This document shows, in pieces, positions 6,094 through 8,728 of a stretch of DNA of 8,728 bases. The position numbers and the translations under genes were made by a program. This stretch comes from Acidobacteriaceae bacterium (GTDB lineage: Bacteria > Acidobacteriota > Terriglobia > Terriglobales > Acidobacteriaceae): positions 4,008 to 12,735 of the forward strand of contig PLYW01000307.1 of the NCBI GenBank assembly GCA_003151875.1, written 5' to 3'. Below the pieces are notes generated by a model that worked only from the letters and a program-made list of their open reading frames with translations, had not been told where the DNA came from and made no database searches. Within the stretch, counting starts at the first letter, position 1; the number at the start of each line of letters is the position of its first letter.

Positions 6094-6614
6094 AGCTTCC
6101 CTCCCGCCAATTTCCTCTTCCGTGCGGTGCGATGCGCGGACTCGCCCAGATTCGGCTTCAGAACTTCTGTCAAGCGCTCCACCAGCTCCGGCGCCTCCAG
6201 AATCGCCCCCAGTAGCACGAGGCATTTGCGCGAGTCCTTATACTTGGCCACTTCGAGCAGCGCCTGGCTCAACTCGGGATCGGTCGAAAACTGTTCGGCG
6301 CCATTGATCAGCCAAAGATCGAGCCGGTCTTCCATGGCGCGCAAGTCACTGGTCAGCTCGGTGTGATAGCCCTCGGGATCGTCGACCAGGTATCCGGGAT
6401 GCACTTTGAAGAAGCGCGCCAGCAACATGCGGGAGGCGTTGGTCAGGTGCGGCCGCGCTCCACTTTCGATCTGCGAGAGATAAGACTGGCTCAATCCGCT
6501 GCCCACTTCTTTCTTAAGCGCGATGGCCAGGTCCTGCTGCGTCATCTCGCGGTCCAGGCCGCGCAAGGTGGCCTCCACCAAACGCAGGTACCGAAGTTTC
6601 TCGCCCAGTTTCAT
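6090..6614 (-). CDS. XRE-family regulator, EspR-like, upstream of nfeD
   Basis: The protein is 174 aa. Residues ~1-75 hold a helix-turn-helix: MTQQDLAIALKKEVG, SQSYLSQIESGARPHLT, then LARFFKVHPGYLVDDPEGYH. The arrangement LALK..G..(S)xSYLSQ..SG.RP and the 'FF.V...YLvDD..Y' segment resemble EspR-type regulators. The C-terminal ~90 residues (TSDLRAMEDRLDLWLINGAEQF, ELSQALLEVAKYKDSRKCLVLL) are helical and probably mediate dimerisation; the end is basic (ARKRKLAGGKL). It overlaps the NfeD start by four bases, which implies translational coupling and suggests it regulates the NfeD/flotillin genes. There is no Shine-Dalgarno before its ATG, and the promoter is so close that the mRNA should be almost leaderless. 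Autoregulation through the promoter palindrome is an inference. Confidence 0.88.
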   Translation of the reverse strand: MKLGEKLRYLRLVEATLRGLDREMTQQDLAIALKKEVGSGLSQSYLSQIESGARPHLTNASRMLLARFFKVHPGYLVDDPEGYHTELTSDLRAMEDRLDLWLINGAEQFSTDPELSQALLEVAKYKDSRKCLVLLGAILEAPELVERLTEVLKPNLGESAHRTARKRKLAGGKL

Positions 6615-6627
6615 ATTACAATCCGCA

Positions 6628-6655
6628 ATTATAATATTGCAATATGTAATGTCAA
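6628..6655 (-). promoter_or_regulatory. Near-consensus promoter with palindrome in the spacer
   Basis: On the minus strand, TTGACA (6655-6650) is separated by exactly 16 bp from TATAAT (6633-6628); both match the sigma-70 consensus fully. A perfect 12-bp palindrome, ATATTGCAATAT, fills 6634-6645 within the spacer, the right place for an operator that blocks RNA polymerase. ATTACA at 6615-6620 and TGTAAT at 6645-6650 form an additional inverted pair around it. The start site should be near 6621, leaving about 6 nt before the ATG at 6614. Confidence 0.8.
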
Positions 6656-6809
6656 GAAATGGATTTGGTTTGTTATCAAGCTATTGCGGGACGAGGGCTT
6701 CGGCCCGCGTTGCCATCCGATGGGCACGAACCGAATGCGGGAGCACCGAAGAAAAACAAAACTTCGGAGCAGTGGCCATGTGGGTCGTTTGAACTTGACG
6801 CTTCTGAAA

Positions 6810-6913
6810 TTGTCATTACGAGCGATGCGAGGAATCTGCTTTGTTTGCGCCTGGAACTACGGATGAGGAAAACAGCAGATCCCTCGCGGCCTAAAGGCCG
6901 TTCGTGATGACAA
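6810..6913. repeat. MITE/REP-like element with imperfect terminal inverted repeats
   Basis: The left arm begins TTGTCATTACGAGCG and ends CGAGGAATCTGCT (6810-6840). The right arm (6874-6913), read on the other strand, is TTGTCATCACGAACG, an inserted GGCC-TAAA-GGCC hairpin (6888-6899), and CGCGAGGGATCTGCT. The arms are therefore clear but diverged inverted copies around a 33-bp centre. The GGCC-TAAA-GGCC insertion uses the same TAAA loop seen in the 1059-1254 element. There is no transposase; it would be a non-autonomous repeat. To its left, 6656-6809 has no gene, only a GGGC-TTCG-GCCC hairpin at 6695-6706 and an imperfect stem at 6743-6751/6762-6770. Confidence 0.65.
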
Positions 6914-6914
6914 C

Positions 6915-7049
6915 TCACAGAGAGCGAGAACCGCACATGCCGATTCCCAACCCAGCTCCCGTAGCCCCGCCTCCCAATGGGCGCCAGAGTTCTTCCTGCA
7001 ACTTGCGTAAGCGCTCAAGCTCGTTTTGCACCACCATGGCGTATTCCAT
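6915..7049 (-). CDS. Possible 44-aa small protein or gene remnant
   Basis: An ATG at 7049 opens a 44-codon frame ending TGA at 6915. It begins MEYAMVVQNELERLRKLQEELWRPLGGG and continues with a Gly-rich stretch ending in GMCGSRSL. Its first half would be a charged amphipathic helix with acceptable codon use. No Shine-Dalgarno is visible before the ATG. The stop lies 2 bp from the end of the MITE-like element, so the frame could be the 5' remnant of a longer gene cut by that insertion, or chance. It is divergent from the XRE gene at 7134 and would share the AT-rich region 7050-7133. Confidence 0.25.
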   Translation of the reverse strand: MEYAMVVQNELERLRKLQEELWRPLGGGATGAGLGIGMCGSRSL

Positions 7050-7082
7050 TGTAGAAAATAGACTTATTCTTTAATTTTAAAA

Positions 7083-7102
7083 TATTACACAACTATGTAA
7101 TA
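7083..7102. promoter_or_regulatory. Operator-like inverted repeat upstream of the XRE/nucleotidyltransferase pair
   Basis: TATTACA (7083-7089), six bases, then TGTAATA (7096-7102) form a perfect 7+7 inverted repeat 32-51 bp before the XRE start. The region 7047-7102 is strongly AT-rich compared with its surroundings and probably holds the promoter; I could not fix -35 and -10 boxes with confidence. The half-site ATTACA/TGTAAT also brackets the other XRE promoter (6615-6620 and 6645-6650). A role in autoregulation is an inference. Confidence 0.5.
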
Positions 7103-7133
7103 ATAGATGCATCTTAAGAGAGGGAGAGCGAGT

Positions 7134-7817
7134 ATGGCGGGCATGAATTTCAAGGCTTTACGCAAGGAGCGGGGCTGGACACAGCAGAACGCAGCTCGCC
7201 AATTGGGGGTGTCGCAAACGCTCGTTTCTTTCTGGGAGCGCGGGACTCGCTCCCCCTCGCGGCGCTGCCTAGACAAGCTTTGTTACTTAGGAATAAAGCT
7301 CGATCCGGCGACGCTTCCAATGCGAGCAGACAGCGATTCTGCCGCGGTAGATTTCGCACAAGAACTCGCGAATCTCGGCTATCCAGGGTTTGCGCATTAT
7401 CAAAACGATGCGCCAAAATGGAATCCTGCTCAGTTGCTGGTGTTGGCACTGGCTGAGAATGCTCTTGCTCGTCGCGTCGCTGAAGCGCTGCCGTGGCTGG
7501 TACTTCGCTACTCTGAGATGAACTGGGAGTGGGTACGACGTGAGGCGAAACTCCGTGATCTACAGAACCGTCTAGGCTTCACTCTGTTGCTTGCGCAACA
7601 GCTAGCTGTCAGAAAAGAGGGGTCTGAGGTTGCACATCAACTCGCCACGCTTGAACAGGATCTGCGGCGATCTTTGCTCGCCAAAGAAGATACTTATTGC
7701 AACGACCGAATGACCCGTTCAGAGCGAAACTGGCTTCGTCAACAAAGGTCGCAAGAAGCTGCCGTCTGGAACTTGCTGTCGGATTTGCGGCCGGAGCATC
7801 TGGCTCATGCCGCCTGA
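7134..7817 (+). CDS. XRE-family helix-turn-helix protein, probable antitoxin/regulator of the downstream nucleotidyltransferase
   Basis: The start at 7134 gives 227 aa and follows GAGGGAG at a workable distance; ATG 7107 and ATG 7143 are alternatives. Residues ~5-55 are an XRE helix-turn-helix (FKALRKERGWTQQNAARQLG, then VSQTLVSFWERGTRSPSRRCLDKL). The remaining ~170 residues form a long helical domain with AEALPWLVLRYSEMNWEWV, REAKLRDLQNRLGFTLLLAQQLA, RSLLAKEDTYCNDRMTRSERNWL, and a C-terminus WNLLSDLRPEHLAHAA. The long C-terminal domain suggests it does more than bind DNA and may directly neutralise the partner protein. Its last 11 bases overlap the nucleotidyltransferase gene, so the two are translated together. 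The base composition looks lower in GC than the flotillin-NfeD genes, consistent with acquired DNA. Confidence 0.8.
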   Translation: MAGMNFKALRKERGWTQQNAARQLGVSQTLVSFWERGTRSPSRRCLDKLCYLGIKLDPATLPMRADSDSAAVDFAQELANLGYPGFAHYQNDAPKWNPAQLLVLALAENALARRVAEALPWLVLRYSEMNWEWVRREAKLRDLQNRLGFTLLLAQQLAVRKEGSEVAHQLATLEQDLRRSLLAKEDTYCNDRMTRSERNWLRQQRSQEAAVWNLLSDLRPEHLAHAA

Positions 7818-8373
7818 AATAGACACGCTTCCAGAGCCATGGGGCTCCTTTTTTCGCGAACTCGACCAGATAGCCACTGGACCAGTGGACTTTCACTGTA
7901 TTGGTGGCTTCGTTGTTACACGATGCTATGGCTTCGCGCGCCAGACTGGAGATGTGGACGTGCTCTCGATCACTCCCAACACGCAACGAGAGGCTTTTCT
8001 CCAAAAGGGCGCCGAAGGATCTGAACTTCACAAGAAATACAAGATTTACTTGGACTTTGTTACCGTGATCCAAGCCTTTCCAGAAAACTACGACGAGCGC
8101 CTCACCGAGATATTTCCAGGGCAACTGCAGAACATTCGCCTCTTTGCCCCGGAAGCCCACGACCTCGCGTTGATGAAGTTGGGAAGGAATATCGAACGAG
8201 ACCGAGAGGATGTGAAGTACCTGGCTCGCCGAGGCTATCTAAACGCCGAGGATCTTGAGCGGCGATATCAGGAGGAAATGCGGCCTTACCTCGCGGTTCC
8301 CGAAAACAGCAGCGATTTGACACTGAGGTTTTGGCTAGAGATGATTCGCGAAGAACTAGCAGCCAATAACTGA
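7807..8373 (+). CDS. Nucleotidyltransferase-fold protein (DUF6036-like), probable toxin
   Basis: The protein is 188 aa and overlaps the upstream XRE gene by 11 bp. It has the polymerase-beta-type nucleotidyltransferase signature: GG at residues 33-34, then RQTGDVDVL with Asp 49 and Asp 51 as likely metal ligands. A third acidic residue may be D83 in KIYLDFVTV. The second half matches my memory of DUF6036 proteins: PEAHDLALMKLGRNIERDREDVKYLARRGYLN, followed by ERRYQEEMRPYL. Such proteins occur in two-gene toxin-antitoxin-like and defence loci, where the transferase modifies a target such as tRNA (as for the MenT/AbiEii relatives) and the partner controls it. Here the partner would be the XRE protein. 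The actual substrate cannot be read from the sequence. Confidence 0.82.
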   Translation: MPPEIDTLPEPWGSFFRELDQIATGPVDFHCIGGFVVTRCYGFARQTGDVDVLSITPNTQREAFLQKGAEGSELHKKYKIYLDFVTVIQAFPENYDERLTEIFPGQLQNIRLFAPEAHDLALMKLGRNIERDREDVKYLARRGYLNAEDLERRYQEEMRPYLAVPENSSDLTLRFWLEMIREELAANN

Positions 8374-8458
8374 GTTGAGTAGTGCTTACTCTGCGGATTA
8401 TCTGCGTTGAACAGAGACGACGGGTCTTATCGCGGCGGAGAATGTACACGAAGAGCAT
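8374..8458 (-). pseudogene. Decayed N-terminal fragment of a GIY-YIG nuclease
   Basis: Read from the ATG at 8458 the minus strand gives MLFVYILRRDKTRRLC, then STQIIRRVSTTQ. Small GIY-YIG proteins of the YhbQ type begin in this way (F-V-Y-I-L-R, then a K-x-G-R-x-Y-V-G-S-T segment, then RR). The residues that would supply the YxG half of the motif are missing, as though six bases had been lost between the Leu codon and the STQ codons. The similarity stops at the end of the nucleotidyltransferase gene. I therefore call it a remnant, truncated when the XRE/nucleotidyltransferase pair arrived or by later deletion. The similarity is short, so confidence is modest. Confidence 0.4.
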
Positions 8459-8512
8459 TCGGGCTTGGCACACCGGAACCAAACCCGGGGCTTCCGACCA
8501 GGAGAAACTCTC

Positions 8513-8557
8513 TGGCGCGCCCGGAGAGATTCGAACTCCCGACCTATTGCTCCGGAG
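8513..8557 (-). other. 3' fragment of tRNA-Arg(CCG): probable attachment site of an integrated element
   Basis: On the minus strand the sequence from 8557 to 8513 is the 3' part of a tRNA: an anticodon loop CTCCGGA (anticodon CCG), 3' anticodon strand GCAAT, AGGTC, T-stem/loop GGGAG-TTCGAAT-CTCTC, 3' acceptor strand CGGGCGC, discriminator G and CCA. The matching 5' acceptor (GCGCCCG), the D arm and the 5' anticodon stem (ATTGC expected; GAGTC found) are absent, so it is not a functional tRNA. A 3' tRNA piece that begins at the anticodon loop is the typical product of site-specific integration into a tRNA gene. The element would lie to the right, with the intact gene at its far end. Confidence 0.75.
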
Positions 8558-8696
8558 GACTCGCCGCACGATAAATCAACAGTTTAGCGCGGCTTGTACG
8601 GAGTAAGATTCCCTAGTATTTATGCGGGTTTCCCGCTCCGCTGCCCTTCGAGATACAAGCGTAACTAAACAGCCACTGGGCACAAAATTGGGCACC

Positions 8697-8728
8697 GTGG
8701 CGCGCGCCAAGGGCAAACGATTCGGAAG
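8697..8728 (+). CDS. Possible integrase N-terminus, running off the window
   Basis: A frame open to the window end from an ATG at 8622 contains a GTG at 8697 followed by codons for ARAKGKRFG. A basic K-G-K-R-F-G stretch at the start is reminiscent of the N-terminus of phage-type tyrosine integrases. The position, ~140 bp from a tRNA-derived attachment fragment, is where an integrase would be expected. TGGGCAC occurs twice, at 8677-8683 and 8689-8695, which could be arm-type binding sites. No Shine-Dalgarno is evident before either start. Only about ten codons are visible, so this is a weak call. Confidence 0.28.
   Translation, partial: MARAKGKRFG

Noticed and set aside
6659..6907. 82-aa plus-strand frame with SFELDASEIVITSDARNLL
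   Set aside because: It reads through the MITE-like repeat; such peptides are repeat translations, with no start signal and no domain.
7609..8160. 183-aa minus-strand frame
   Set aside because: It is antisense to the XRE/nucleotidyltransferase pair and has no recognisable domain.
8102..8569. 155-aa minus-strand frame containing SNRSGVRISPGAP
   Set aside because: That motif is a typical false translation of a tRNA 3' end; the rest overlaps the nucleotidyltransferase in antisense. Only the GIY-YIG-like segment 8374-8458 is kept, as a remnant.
8513..8600. Complete tRNA-Arg gene
   Set aside because: The 5' acceptor strand, the D arm and a pairing 5' anticodon stem are missing upstream on the minus strand.

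Overview
The window looks like chromosomal DNA from a GC-rich Gram-negative soil-type bacterium, most likely an acidobacterium. This rests on protein character and on several hairpin-rich intergenic repeats that resemble ones I associate with Acidobacteriota. It is an inference, because no rRNA or taxonomic marker gene is present.

Layout: (1) 3-1013 (+) is the C-terminal end of a TPR/DUF3857-type protein. (2) 1014-1373 is non-coding and holds a 196-bp element of seven short hairpins inside a closing inverted repeat. (3) 1374-1700 (+) is a MIP18/SufT-type (DUF59) Fe-S assembly protein, convergent with a small membrane protein at 1717-2004 (-). (4) 2005-2349 is non-coding, with a strong hairpin, a 16-bp sequence shared with the first element, and a separate 16-bp direct repeat. 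(5) 2350-3183 (+) is a cyclic-nucleotide-binding-like domain fused to a DUF1003 membrane domain. (6) 6614 down to 3225 (-) is a membrane-stress gene set read in the order XRE regulator, NfeD, flotillin, PspA. The XRE stop and NfeD start overlap (ATGA). A perfect 42-bp palindrome sits at the NfeD/flotillin junction and a second large hairpin lies between flotillin and pspA. The XRE gene has a near-consensus promoter whose spacer contains a palindrome and leaves almost no 5' leader. (7) 6656-7133 is AT-rich or repeat-rich, with a MITE-like inverted-repeat element, a possible 44-aa ORF and an operator-like inverted repeat. (8) 7134-8373 (+) is an overlapping XRE plus nucleotidyltransferase (DUF6036-like) pair that looks like a toxin-antitoxin or defence module. 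(9) 8374-8728 holds a decayed GIY-YIG nuclease fragment, the 3' part of a tRNA-Arg(CCG) on the minus strand that reads as an attachment site, and possibly the first codons of an integrase running off the window.

Functionally, NfeD, flotillin and PspA are known partners in membrane-microdomain organisation and envelope stress. Here they appear to be controlled by a dedicated EspR-like XRE protein. The CNMP-DUF1003 protein next door may also be membrane-associated. The right end is accessory DNA: a TA-like pair next to an integration boundary in a tRNA gene.
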